A DNA stretch of 64,000 bases, from assembly GCF_000218685.1 (NCBI RefSeq), contig NW_006763290.1, forward strand, positions 987,329 to 1,051,328. The letters run 5' to 3'. Shown here one piece after another: positions 20,898-32,300 of the stretch. The notes beneath the pieces were generated by a model that ran no database searches, had not been told where the DNA came from, and saw nothing but the letters and a program-made list of their open reading frames with translations. The translations under genes and the position numbers were made by a program. This DNA is from Serpula lacrymans var. lacrymans S7.9 (Eukaryota; Basidiomycota; Agaricomycetes; Boletales; Serpulaceae). How positions within the stretch are numbered: the stretch's first letter is position 1; each line of letters starts with the position of its first letter.

Positions 20898-21080
20898 AGT
20901 ATGTGAAATCCATATGAGGGCATATAGAATGGGCTGACCATACGAACATCCATGACATAGTATGTGAAATTCATATCAGGCCATATGGTATGGACTGACC
21001 ATACAAATATTCATGATAAAGTATGTCACAGCCACATAAGGCCATATCATATGCAGTGATAAAACCAATATTCATCAACC
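20898..21080. repeat. Three tandem 61 bp repeats
   Basis: Units start at 20898, 20959 and 21020 with AGTATGTGAAATCCATAT, AGTATGTGAAATTCATAT and AGTATGTCACAGCCACAT. Each contains a GGCATAT/GGCCATAT core and a GACCATAC or related box, and ends near an ATCCATGA/ATTCATGA block. Units 1 and 2 are ~85% alike and unit 3 has diverged further. No coding function is evident. It behaves like a minisatellite or an upstream-repeat array. Confidence 0.8.
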
Positions 21081-21719
21081 AACCATGCAAAATTCAGTTC
21101 ATGTGGAATCATTTGGGATATTATGCAAATATGCTGTAGCAAATTTTATCATAAAGATACTGTGATCCAGTTTTGGTGTATACAGTATATGTAGTCTATA
21201 TCAACATTTTTCGAAATATGGAGCCATTAGCAAGTATCACTATTTACAATGTGCCATGCAAATTCTATGTCATAGGAAACAGTAAAGAAAACATTTATTA
21301 TCATACAGAACGTACTGTGGACATATCACAGAATATGTATCCTGTCAAAGTGAGCAATGATACACCCACATGCAATTTTTATTTTACCCAATCATAAGGC
21401 ACTTCTACGGACCCTAAAGATGATGTAGTTTTCTTAAATTATACACAAGTTTTGCAAAATGAGTTATATGCACTCCGAGTGATTCAAATGTACAATCCTG
21501 TAGATCACTGCACTGTCCACTATATGTTAACCACTACACCATGTGTATAGCATTATCCAAGACATTCTGACACCAAGATCACACAATTGTTGTAATTGGT
21601 CTACTCCTTATCATCAGTATCAATGTTGCTGTCAGATCTCTTTACAATCATCTCCTCATCTTGCCCATCAATCCTGTTCAGCTTATTTAATTTATTTGTG
21701 TGGTTTTTGATCAGTTCCC
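21081..21719. other. Intergenic, degenerate tRNA-like motif only
   Basis: No credible gene. On the minus strand around 21470-21550 a D-arm-like GTGTAGTGGTTAACAT occurs, but the T arm does not pair, so no tRNA is called. Confidence 0.4.
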
Positions 21720-21992
21720 TCAAGATAGCTTTTTGCACCTCATTTTCTCCCAATTTCCAGGTGTAGAGAGGTCTTCAATGGTGAGTCCAAATCTCGTGAA
21801 TATTTTATAGAGGAAATACCTGAAATGAGGTGTAAATATCTTATCCTTTAGATTGTTCTTGTGATTCCCCTCAGCATCAGTCACCCTCACCATTTTCCAA
21901 ATATAGAAGTCAAATAAGGTCACATCCTCAGGACAGCCACAGTAAAGGTATCCAGGAATCCTTGTAACACCATTTGATCTCTTTACCCCCAT
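21720..21992 (-). CDS. Hypothetical protein fragment
   Basis: A 90-codon frame encodes GVTRIPGYLYCGCPEDVTLF, DFYIWKMVRVTDAEGNH and DKIFTPHFRYFLYKIFTRFG, ending CKKLS. Its balanced amino-acid composition suggests real coding sequence. Upstream sequence in the same frame is open a few codons further (YRNSHAWHM...). I do not recognise the family; it could be one exon of a larger gene or a relic. No promoter or splice site was fixed. Confidence 0.35.
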   Translation of the reverse strand: MGVKRSNGVTRIPGYLYCGCPEDVTLFDFYIWKMVRVTDAEGNHKNNLKDKIFTPHFRYFLYKIFTRFGLTIEDLSTPGNWEKMRCKKLS

Positions 21993-22487
21993 GTGCCAAG
22001 CATGAGAGTTCCTGTATTCTTATAAAATTATTTCAGCTCTTTGGTAGCAGTTCCAGTCTTGTTGTTTTTGTGGTGGTAGAGGCAGAACATGTTGTTGTGA
22101 CTAGTCATAGGGCAGTGTAAGGCCAGCTCTCAAGAAGTGGTACCAGCTTTGGGCAAATTGTCTGCGCTATCTCAAATATATGCGTGGACAATGTGCTCAA
22201 TGTGAACTTTCAATGGATCTAAGGAAAACTACTTGATCTGCACCTTTCCTTTTCTTTCCTTCTCTGCCACAAGTTGTCAGTGAGATTGACTCAAGTTAAA
22301 GGATACACTATCACTGACCAGCATCACGTTGTGCTTTTTTTCAAGTTTGATCTCCTTCTTGCTTCATTTTACTCTCTTGCTGAATCCCCCAACCTCCCCA
22401 TCCTGGTTGCCTTTGTTTAATGCATTATTATCACCCATGCTACTGCTTTTCTTTTTACTGTTGTTCCTAGTCTTTTTGTTAGGCACT
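21993..22487. other. Intergenic, no gene recognised
   Basis: Short frames only. The right part is pyrimidine-rich on the plus strand, continuing into the Lys-rich minus-strand gene that follows. Confidence 0.35.
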
Positions 22488-23434
22488 CTACTCCTTGATC
22501 CACTGTTGTCCTTGCCATCGTTTTTCTTTGCCTTTTTTTGGCTCTTTCATCTTCATTCCACCATCACTATGCTTGTTGTTGCTCAATATCTCAATCTCAT
22601 CCACTGATCTCTTCTTTCCATTCTCAACCATGTTGAACTGTTTTTGAGCATGAGTTTGCTGCCTGTTCCCCCCCGGAACACTGCTGGCTGCCTCAGAAGA
22701 GCCTCCTCCCTTCACAACTCCTTTGAAAGTACTGTTTTGATGCTGCAAACCAATTACTCCATCAGCCTTAATGTTCCCCCTCTCAGGTTTTTTGGCAGTC
22801 TCAGGGATGACAGCTGCATCATCCATACCCATCTCATTGTCTGCGTGCACTATCTCCCCCGTTTTTGTCGTCATCAGCCCCAGCCCTTTCATCCTTATCT
22901 TTTTCTCCCTGTTCTTCAAACATCATTGGGCTCATTTCCCTCGGTTTTGACTTTGTCGCCTCCATAAACTGTCCCATTAGTGTGCTCTTGACCCTCCTGG
23001 CTCTCCCTGTCACCCTCTCCTGCATTGGCCTTATTACTGTCCTTGACTTTATTCCTATTGTATTGCTCTTGGGTGCAGTCCAGAGTTTTTTCTTTGTTTT
23101 TATTCTTTTCTTCCTGTTGTACAGCCCACTTGCCTTTCTTATTTGTTGCCACCCCATTTGATCTTTTTTTTGTTGCCTTTGCAAGACGTGTGTACAGTGT
23201 ATGTGTGCTGCCTTCTAACTCCATCAGTTCTCTTTTGAATGTTTCTATTTCAGCTCTCATATTGTTCATGGTGGCTATTACAGAGGTGAGTATATGGATG
23301 ATGTATTTCTGCTAGCACTTACTCTTGCTACCTCCCTTGGCCCTTTTCTGAATCAAGCATTCTACGTGCTCAATTTTTTGTATTCTGTTTTCTATTTTTT
23401 TTTCTAGCTCTACTCATTTGGCTTTGACATCCAT
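22488..23434 (-). pseudogene. Hypothetical charged coiled-coil protein
   Basis: Minus-strand exon 1 begins at ATG 23434 (MDVKAK, stop, VELEKKIENRIQKIEHVE) and ends in a splice donor GTAAGT. A 48 bp intron ending TAATAG leads to MNNMRAEIETFKRELMELEG and a long Lys/Glu/Asn-rich region that ends KEKRWQGQQWIKE. Two frameshifts (near 22915 and 22850) and one TAG break it. Heptad-like patterns in the N-terminal part predict a coiled coil. No catalytic motif was seen and the family is not recognised. The low-complexity charge could reflect a nuclear or scaffold role, but this is speculation. Confidence 0.4.
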
Positions 23435-24531
23435 TGCTGTAAGTAAATATTGCTCAGTCTTTATTCTCAGTGTAACTCATATCAAACCAACACCTAGAGA
23501 GTCTGACATGTATCTAACTTTTTTAAAGCCTATCATCTTTGCAGGTGTGCAGCAGCTCAAGTTTTGGCTTATACAAAGTGTGACGCTCCTGAGCAGGTGC
23601 ACTATTTTGGTGCTGAAATAAATGTTTATGCTGACGGTTTTATCCACACCAGGTTCTGAGCAGTGTCTAGAGGTTTCCAGGTGCGACATCTGAATCACCG
23701 GACATTAACTGAATATAGTCGCTCCTGCTAATTCCTCCATGTAGTATAGTCTTTTCCTCAACACTGCACTGGCCAAACCCGCACTCAAGCTGGCAAGCCC
23801 AGCAACAGAAACAGTCATCATTATGGGTGCATATATGTTTCTTGATCACGAGAAACAAGACTAATATGATTGACTGTAGTCACTATACAAATGGGCTTTT
23901 TGGAATATTTGCTAACAGTCTGGCACATTCACTGTCTCTACCTCAGTATATTCTTAACAGAGTACACCCTCAGGTGATATTATAATGCGGTTTTATATTG
24001 TATCTACTACATCAGTTTACTAGGGCTAGGGCTACAATCAAACAAAAATTTTGCATGAGCTTTCCACTAGACCATTCCAAAGACGTGCATGGATAGTTCA
24101 TGGCAACTGTACATAGTATAGTAATAACCTTCTATCTTAGGCAGGGTGTTATTACCTGATAATATTACTATATAGATGGGGCCAGCGGAGTCCGGCGGAG
24201 TGTACCAGCCGGGCCATGTTAGACGTGATATTATTGTGCCCATCCTTGACAACCAGGCTGGGTGAGAGTCTGCTCATGAAAGACCTGTCTGTCACCTTTT
24301 TAAGAATCATTTTTTTCTATTTGACGTTGGATATGCAAATATAATATCTCATAACTTCCAAATCTGGTGGTGTCTTGTATCCAGGAGGCTCTCCAAGTTC
24401 GTAGCACTGACATTATAGATTCATGGACATGCTTGAACAATGTGTTTCTGAAATGCTGTATTATATAACGTACTGACCAGTAGTCATTTATTAGAGAACC
24501 CACATATATTTTTGTTGTTTACAACAACATC
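23435..24531. other. Intergenic, no gene recognised
   Basis: Several frames of 60-75 codons occur on both strands, but none resembles a protein family and they overlap one another. No LTR ends or inverted repeats were noticed. Confidence 0.4.
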
Positions 24532-26283
24532 ATGAGTCCTCAGACCCCTGAGCCATCCATTCTTTCTGATATCCCTTTGAGCTGGAAATTGCTGTTTACA
24601 GAACTTGCAGTACAGTGTGTGCTATTTCACTTCTGGCAAGCATCAATTTGCATGCACACTGAGGGGCCCGACCTCCTCCAGCCAGAGCCAGGACCCAGTG
24701 GGATTGGAATGCAAAACTCCCAGGAACATTTGTTAGCAAATGTAAGAGAGCAGCTGGGGTGTTGGAAATTGCATACCTCACAAGGAGTAAGTCATTTGTA
24801 TATATTACTGATGAATATCCGGGTAGTGAATATTCAATGGGATGTGTCATTGCACGCAGAGCGGGTGGGCCCTTATAATAATGGCCAGAACAACAACCTT
24901 GGACAGAGTATACCTGAGGAATATTGACTTGCAAAAGATATTGGCATCATCACAATCCCTTTTATCATAATGGACATTCACGGAAGAATAGTTCTATGGT
25001 ACCTCCCGGGCATCCTCACTGAGGAGAAACAAGTGAAAATATATTTACATGGTCAAGCAAGGTACTTATATAGAGATAATATACTTAGCAAAGTATGTGT
25101 GGTAGTCTACAGCATCTAAAGCGGAATATGGAAAGTAAATGCCCCAAGAAGCCCTCAAAGAGCTGGCGTCAATCTTCAGAATATTACAAAAATCCCGGGG
25201 ACTGTCAGCTATTCCCTGGTGGGTTGATAAACTTATCCAGTGTGGTCCAACTCGGTCATGAAGTCTGTGTTATTGAGTTATAATTTATACATTACAATTG
25301 ATAAAAGGTTCACCACAGAAAACTGGAGAGGCTCCACAAGCTTCCCAGTCCTTGCACAAATCTACACTCCTGGGCACTGGTGAACTGTGGTTGCAATCCT
25401 TTGTGGAGACCAGGGCCCTTATGAGTGCAATTTTACATGTAGCTCACCCTGCACTCTATGGGTCAGCCCAGGAGGTGCTGGTACGAGTTGAGGACCATAT
25501 GGATGATGTTACAATTCACAATTTTTGGACCTTTAAATTTCATTCCCCACTTTAACTTTCTTTCATAGTCTTCACACACTGTACCATGCAGTACTTTTCA
25601 TTTTGTTCAAACTCCACTTTCTTGTGCTGCACTGCTTTCCTTTATTCTTAGCTACAAGTCTCTCACACAGTGGAGCTGGTCACAAGGGCTGTACCCTATG
25701 ACATCATCAGCCACTGCCCTCATCAACTGTATAGTACACGTGTACAAATAGTCTGTAGTAGTATAAATACCCAAATGGATCAAGGAGACTCCTCAGCGAG
25801 TCCTCCTGTTATTTACCCATAACAAACTCAGTCCTACCCTAAGGGAGATTACTCTCTCCTTCACTCACCCCTCTTTGCCTATCTTCACTGTGCACCAGAG
25901 TATAAATTTTTTTGGTTATTACAGGTGATGTAACGGTACTAAAGGTATGGAGCTCAGTCTTCAATGTACTTTCTATCATCAGCAACCAGGAGATGCCAGT
26001 ACACTTGGATTGTCTCTCCAAAGCAGAGTGGTATGACATGTTGGCAAGCATAGAAGACTACAATGAGGCCATTCTGGAGCTTACTGGGGCAGGTTTTTGC
26101 TTCAAGTTTGATAGTGGGACTATTACTGCATTTAGTGGGAAGTTTCTGAATCATGGGGTTTCATCCTGCAGTGGTGAGGGAATATATTTTGCATATTACA
26201 TGAGGGAGTATGTACATACAATGTGCAGGGTGGAGACCCCAGGATGGTCAGTACCTTCACATGATCATGTTATGCAGTTATAA
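24532..26283 (+). pseudogene. TET/JBP-like 2OG-Fe(II) dioxygenase relic
   Basis: The parts in order: MSPQTPEPSILSDIPLSWK... (24532), a likely intron (GTAAGT...GGGTAG), EEY-TGA-LAKDIGIITIPF, IIMDIHGRIVLWYLPGIL (~24980), LWLQSFVETRALMSAILHVA (~25400), then after an inserted LTR VFNVLSIISNQEMPVHLD (~25960-26010) and FDSGTITAFSGKFLNHGV. HxD (H at 26002, PVHLD), a distal H about 50 residues later (NHGV, 26152) and R in YYMRE are spaced as in 2OG-Fe(II) dioxygenases. The block pattern is that of the JBP1/TET-type oxygenase domain of mushrooms, a family linked to oxidised 5-methylcytosine. In-frame TGA at the expected Trp and an LTR at 25507-25923 show it is dead. A KDZ relic lies 300 bp downstream, convergent. 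Confidence 0.6.
25507..25923 (-). repeat. Solo LTR, family A
   Basis: 417 bp. On the minus strand it runs from TGTAATAACC to ...GTGAATTGTAACA, matching the family A copies. Flanks GATGA (25502-25506) and GGTGA (25924-25928) differ at one base, an aged 5 bp target duplication. The dioxygenase frame continues on both sides (VRVEDHMDD before, VTVLKVWSS after), so the insertion broke that gene. Confidence 0.88.
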
Positions 26284-26599
26284 ATGTGGAATAGCAGCGG
26301 AACTGTCTTTATCTGCACTGCTGCAAATTTGTAGCTATTTGTAGTAGCTTGCTCAATGAAAAGGGTGAAACCCAGGCACACTGCAGTTGGATACCGGGAG
26401 CAAGTAGAAGTCTGGGAATGTTGTATTACTACAAAGCCCAGGGAGTATTGGATTGTTATGATGCCCAGGAACACAGGATTACTACAAAGCCCAGGAATAC
26501 TGGACTACTATTACATAGTATAATGGACCCTGGGTTTCTATTAAATTGTGGTCCACTATTCTAGTTCCCTCAAGCCACTATGCCTAGCCTCTGGGATGA
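26284..26599. other. Spacer with short imperfect repeats
   Basis: Between the dioxygenase relic and the convergent KDZ relic. The motif ACTACAAAGCCCAGG recurs at ~26429 and ~26473, with related GCCCAGGAA segments in between. No gene is seen. Confidence 0.5.
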
Positions 26600-27590
26600 G
26601 TCCTTTGCCTGTTCTGAGAACTGGTTCCACGTCCTGATTTGCCTCTCTACATATGCTACATGACTGGGTTTAGCCTCCATTTCATTGGCATCTCAAAAAC
26701 CCTTCCAATGCTTAACTTGATGTTGAAAATACTGAACTGTCCACTTCATCTTGAGGCGCACCAGAATGTCTTCTTCTATCCACCTATTGTACATGGCTTT
26801 TGCTCTTAGCCAGTGAACCCGGTAAACTATACTTTATTACTAAATGTTAGCTGTTTGATACCATGAAACTGAGACCAGGCTGGGGCACATATATTCAGAC
26901 ATCTAGGTCTGTTGGGAGGTGTTAAATTTCAGATACATGCTCTAAAACTGTGGCAATGCAGTATTGTGGAGTCTGGTTGTATTTGGATTCATAAGCTGGG
27001 TACTTGCCTTGAGGTGGTTTGGTTTGCGCTCTTGATATTTTTGTAATATTTCTGCCCGGCACCCCAGAGATATGATTGCATGCCGGGCCCTCTTATATAT
27101 GGCTGAGTGGACTTTGACATTGGCTTCCACATGGGTAACCTCTGCCCAAGCCTTCAACTTTTTCTTTTGAGAGCCCCGGGCCACTCTCACCTTTGTCCTG
27201 AACAGAAAAGACTTTTGACCCAGTAGGATACGTATCTGATGCAAGGTGTTGTTGTCCTGACCTTCCTGGAGTGTAAGCTCCTGACTGACTAGATGGTGTA
27301 GGCCTTCAATTTTGCAAGTGCCTTTTCCTAAGTTAGAGGGTAACACCAATGTTCTCCTCTCAATAGGCTCATCATTGCTATTGAAGGAACCTGGGAGGTT
27401 AAACAGATTTATGTCTTCTGCATTATTGTCTTCATCAGAGTTTGGCCACCCTGAGACCTCCTCAAGAAACTCAGCAACATCGATATTGATACCTTTCAAC
27501 CTTGAGGTTGAAAACATCTATGTGGGAGAGCAGGTGTTGACGCCTTTCCTCTAACTCCAGTTTTTCTGTGGTTGTGCTCGGGTGCTTCAA
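26600..27590 (-). pseudogene. KDZ transposase, C-terminal relic
   Basis: The minus-strand frame (27517-26942) reads EFLEEVSGWPNSDEDNN, LTLQEGQDNNTLHQIRILLG, QKSFLFRTKVRVARGSQKKK, LKAWAEVTHVEANV and KRARHAIISLG. Further on (~26850-26700) come VYRVHWLRAKAMYNRWIEED, ILVRLKMKWTVQYFQHQ and a TGA. LRIALG.KSFLFR..VR...(K) and FYRVHWLRAKA..RW.EE..L...EM.WTV.YF are hallmarks of Kyakuja-Dileera-Zisupton transposases of mushrooms. N-terminal and catalytic regions are missing, the 5' side is cut near the LTR at 27599, and a frameshift lies at ~27500. It faces the TET/JBP-like relic, a gene pairing reported for KDZ elements. Confidence 0.78.
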
Positions 27591-27598
27591 GAGACTTC

Positions 27599-28013
27599 TG
27601 TAACAACCAAGAGTTAGTTATTCTGGCGCACACAGAACACGCTATAAGGAAGATGATGAGGGAGTGGTTACCCCAAGAGCTGCAGAGAGTTTGTTGGTTA
27701 ACAACAGGAGGACTCGCTGAGGAGTCTCCTGGATCTATTGGGGTATATATACTACTACAGGGTTATTTGTACATATGTACTATACAGTTGATAGCGACAG
27801 TGGCTGATGATGTCATGGGGCCTAGCCCGCATGGCCAGCTCCACTGTGTGAGAGAGTTGTGTCTATAATAAGAAGAAAGGCAACGCGGTGCGAGAAAGAG
27901 GAGTTTGGAAAAAAGGGGAAGTGCCGCGTGGCACCATGTGTGAAAGCTAAAGTACAAGGTTAAAGTGGAGAATAAAAGTAAAGGGAAGGTCCGAAAATTG
28001 TGTTCTCGTAACA
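27599..28013 (+). repeat. Solo LTR, family A, TSD ACTTC
   Basis: 415 bp from TGTAACAACCAAGAG to ...TGTTCTCGTAACA, flanked by ACTTC at 27594-27598 and 28014-28018. It contains the family's GGACTCGCTGAGGAGTCTCC block and a TATATATA motif. It is one of the cleanest family A copies and a good reference for the others. Confidence 0.94.
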
Positions 28014-28134
28014 ACTTCATTCAGGGGAGCCCAAAGTGTTTCTAATATCTCACCATCGACCTGTCTGGCCCCAGGGATGAAGTTAGGGGCATATCTTGGG
28101 AAGCAGATGTCTTGATGTCCATGCTGTTAGTTTT

Positions 28135-28403
28135 GGTGATTCTGCACCTAGTTGTGCTATCTATTTTCCCTTCTTTCTAAATCACTTTCCTCTTTATTCT
28201 TTTTGCTCTATTGTTCAGTATTCACTAAGCATTCTATAATTTTGCCTTTGTGGCTAATTTGTTTAACTTTATTTACAAAGCTTTAGACTAGTATTGCAGA
28301 GTCTAGTATTCCTATTCTTTAGTTACTCATACTGTACTCTAGTTCTGTCCCTGTTAGCTCTCAGCAAGTGGCTAGACACTTCCCAGAAGTTCTCACTTGA
28401 ACA
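28135..28403 (+). repeat. 5' LTR of copia E
   Basis: It begins TGTTAGTTTTGGTGATTCTG and ends CTCACTTGAACA (269 bp), directly followed by the primer-binding motif. TG...CA termini. Confidence 0.9.
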
Positions 28404-28417
28404 GGTTATGAGCCCTG
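28404..28417 (+). promoter_or_regulatory. Primer-binding site of copia E
   Basis: GGTTATGAGCCCTG, the same half-initiator-tRNA-Met complement found after the LTRs at 9519 and 53662. Confidence 0.85.
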
Positions 28418-29329
28418 TGCTCTAGCCATCTTCCTGACTTCATACCTCATCATCCAAGCACCCTACTGCTTATCCCTCTTGCAAATTGTCTTCTGGGTCT
28501 CTGATAACTCTCTCTATCATCTCTGTTTGCTTTGATTCCCATCTGGATCACTCCCTATAAGCCTTTGTTGCTTGGAACCTCATTTTGAACGCTTTTTTGG
28601 CCTTATCAGTGCCATATCTCACCCAATCCTTATCTGATCGTCCCCAAACTCCTACCATTGTCTTCTACGACCTTGAAAACCCTAGGAGACTCCTCAGAGT
28701 GGTGGATTTTGAGTTTGATCTCCCTTTGAGCCCCTATCATTATCTGATCACCACTTCCACCCCTATTATACTCCTCCACTCCCTGTGCTTCGTTTCCGGC
28801 CATACTTGGCCTATCTATTGCACCATATAATCGCTCTCCACACCTATATTTTGGGGGCATTCTATCCACTCCATCTGTCCCTGTGACAATTTCAATTTTT
28901 TTTGGCCTATATTTTCGCTTTTTGGCATATCTGGTGCTTGCATAAAGCTCCAATCTTCTCTGCTCTGTCCATTATCAGATAGAACAAGCCTATAGACTGT
29001 GAAGCTCGCCTGCATTGCCTCAGTTTGCTGTTGCCCAGAGCCTCTCCCTCTCTCAGTCTGCGGTGTTTGGGGAGCTTAAGTCACTTTGTTGACTCATATA
29101 CAAGCCCTTTTAACCAACACTGTCTTGATGCAATTTCTCTGTTAATATCAGTGTAGTATTGAAAGGGGAACACAGGCGTAACCCTGTAGCATGACTAGGA
29201 AGCCTTAGCACCCTCCTGGACCACTTTTGGACCGCTTTTTTGGACTCTTTTGGACCCTTTGGGCCTTTCTGTGCACTTTTTGGACCTTCTCCATTATCCA
29301 CCTCCACTGCTTTGCCAGCTCATTTCCAC

Positions 29330-32300
29330 ACCATGGATAAAACTAAATGTACTCCTCATTCATATTCTGCTCCTACTCATTGTTCTTGCTCATCTCCTAA
29401 CTGCCATCATTGTAATCAATCTGCCATACCTGGTGCAAAATACCATTTTTCTACTGTGGTTGCAGAGTCGGCTAGAAATGCAAGCCTCCACTCTATTCAT
29501 CCCTCTGACTTACACTGCCCTCTCCAGCTTGATGCCGACATTGATTGGAATGCAGACACAGGTGCCACTTCTCATATGACACCTCATCATCACTGGATTT
29601 GCAATTATGCACCATATCGTGTTCCCATAAAGCTAGCAGATCATACTATTGTTTATTCAGCTGGTATTGGTACTGTGGTGTTTAACCCTATCATCAATGG
29701 CAAGAAATCAAGGGCTGTAGAATTCTCCAGAGTGCTGCATGTACCCGATCTTCGAAATAATCTCCTCTCAGTCTTGTACTTAACTCGTCAAAGTGGTTTT
29801 AAAGTCATCATTTCATCTCAATCTATGTCCTTCATACATGGCAACACTCTCTTATTCACTGCAACCATCAACAACAATAATGCTGCATTCCTTGATGGAT
29901 CCACTGTTTTTTGTGTTGAATTGGGACACTTTTCTGCAACAATTCCACTTGACTTAAACCTTTGGCATCGAAGATTGGCTCACCACCACTATGCTGATGT
30001 CAGGAAATTGACACAAGGAAACCTTGTTACTGGAATAACACTTGAGTCTAAATCTACTCCTGATCCTATCTGTGAACCATGTCTGTCTGGAAAAATGTCT
30101 GCCAACTCATTCCCTTCATCTTCTCATCGCTCTGCTCACCCTCTAGACCTCATCCACTCTGATGTACACCAAGTCTCCTCCCCTTCATTCTCTGGGTATC
30201 GATATTGGGTCACCTTCATTGATGATTACACTCAATTTTGTGTTGTTGTCCCTTTGAAGGCCAAGTCAGATGTCTTTAATGCTTTCAAGAGTTTCAAGGC
30301 TTATGCTGAGACTCAATTAAAGCGAACAATCAAGGCTCTGCGCGATGACAAAGGGGAGAGTACATCTCCAAGGAGTTTGAGCAATTCACAGATGATCATG
30401 GCATTATCAGACAGCATACCACCCAGAATAGGTCTCAGCAGAATGGAGTTGCAGAAAGAGCAAACAGGCTTCTCTCTGAAAGAATCACTACCATGCTTTC
30501 AGAGTCTGGATTGCCTAATATCTTCTGGGGTGAATGCCTAGGTGCATTGGTGCATATCTGGAATAGGTGTCCCACTGATGCAGTGGTCAATGCTACTCCT
30601 TATCAATTGTGGCATGGACATAAACCAGACATGTCACACCTTTGTGTTTGGGGGTACACTGCTTATGTGCATGTGCAAAAGGATAAGAGAGGTGTCTTTG
30701 GCTCTCACATGGAGAAATGTGTGTTCATTGGTTACCCTGCTGGGTATAAGGGTTGGAAATTCTACAATCCTACCACCAAACGCACCATTATCTCTGAGAG
30801 AGCTGATTTTGATGAGCGCTACTTCCCTGGCTTGAAAAAGACTTCTACCACTGCCATTCCTACTCCACCTTTGCCACCTTCACTTCCCATGCCTTTGGGC
30901 CTGGATGAGGATGTCCCTGCACCAGATCCAGGGGGAGATATTGACCCACCAGCTGTACTTCAGCAACCTCAGCAACCTCAGCACTTGCCTGATGATGGGC
31001 CTGATTTGGACCTTGATGCAAAACCACCTGTGAATCAACCTCTTGAGCTTCCGAATCACCCTCCTCATTGCTCACCTTCTCCTGACTTGCCTATTACACT
31101 GAGACGCCCTGCAAGGGCTAGGAGACCACCTAGACCATGGTGGCTTCAACACAGACAACCTACTCCTGCCATTGAGAGCGATAATAGTGATAGTAGTGAT
31201 TCTGAGGCAGTTGATGATGAAGTGGCACACTTTGGAGACTCTGCTGAGCCTAGGTCATTTGCAGATGCAATGAAGTGTCCTGATGCAGATAAATGGAGAG
31301 AAGCAGCCATGGAAGAGCTCCAAGCTCATGAGCACAATGGAACTTAGTCACTTATGGAACTACCTCCTGGAGAAAAGGCAATTGGTGGCAAGTGGGTTTT
31401 TAGGATCAAGCACAACTCTGATGGCTCCATTGAGCGCTACAAGGCCAGATATGTGGCTAAAGGTTAAAATCAGCGCCCTGTCTTTGACTTCCTTGAAATA
31501 TTTGCACCCACTGTTCGTATCTCATCTATCAGAGTTATCCTTGCAATTGCTGCCATCCACAACCTCCATTTGCGCTCCATTGACATCTCTCATGCATTTC
31601 TCAATGGTGTCATAGATGTAAAGGTCTACATGCAGCAACAGAGGGATTCTATCAAGGTGGTCATAATCTGGTCTGCCAACTCAACAAGGCCATTTATGGG
31701 ACCAAGCAAGGAGGCAGGATGTGGAACCAGAAGATGCACATTGTGCTTGAAAAAGTCGGATTTAATTACACTTACTCTGACTCTGCCATCTATGTGTTTA
31801 ATAGAGGTGAAGTGCGCATTATTCTATCTGTCTTTGTTGATGACATGACACTGGCATCCACATCCAATTCTGCACTTGACCAAGCTGTCAAGGACCTCTC
31901 TCAGCACTTCAAACTTCGTGACCTTGGCCCTACTTCCTACCTACTTGGCATTTCCATCACCAGAGACCTCAGCAATCGCACCATCTCCCTCTCCCAACAT
32001 CAGTACACTCTGGACATTCTGGAGCGCTTTGGCATGAAGGACTGCAAGCCTGTGTCCACTCCAATGGACCCTGGTTCACACCTCACCAAGTATATATCTC
32101 CCAAGACACCAGAAGAAGTGCAACTGATGAAGGACATTCCCTATCTTGCTGCTGTTGGTGCTCTAATGTATTTGGCCACCACCACTTGTCCTGACATTAC
32201 CTATACTATTGGAGTTCTTGCCAGATTCAATTCCAATCCTGGGCCCACTCACTGGGGTGCTGTCAAGCACTTATTCCGCTACTTGTAAGGCACCCTCAAT

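Noticed and set aside
21466..21550. tRNA-like string on the minus strand (GTGTAGTGGTTAACAT, TTTGAATC)
   Set aside because: A D-arm-like hairpin and part of an acceptor stem can be drawn, but the T arm does not pair and no anticodon arm fits, so no tRNA is annotated.
22865..23315. Plus-strand hydrophobic frames (e.g. 22865-23161, Leu/Phe/Ser-rich)
   Set aside because: They are the antisense of a Lys/Glu-rich minus-strand coiled-coil gene with a spliced exon, which explains the apparent membrane-protein composition.
27680..27760. Possible hammerhead ribozyme in the CTGAGGAGTC block of family A and C LTRs
   Set aside because: The CUGAUGA...GAAA core is not present; only a simple 5 bp stem can be drawn.
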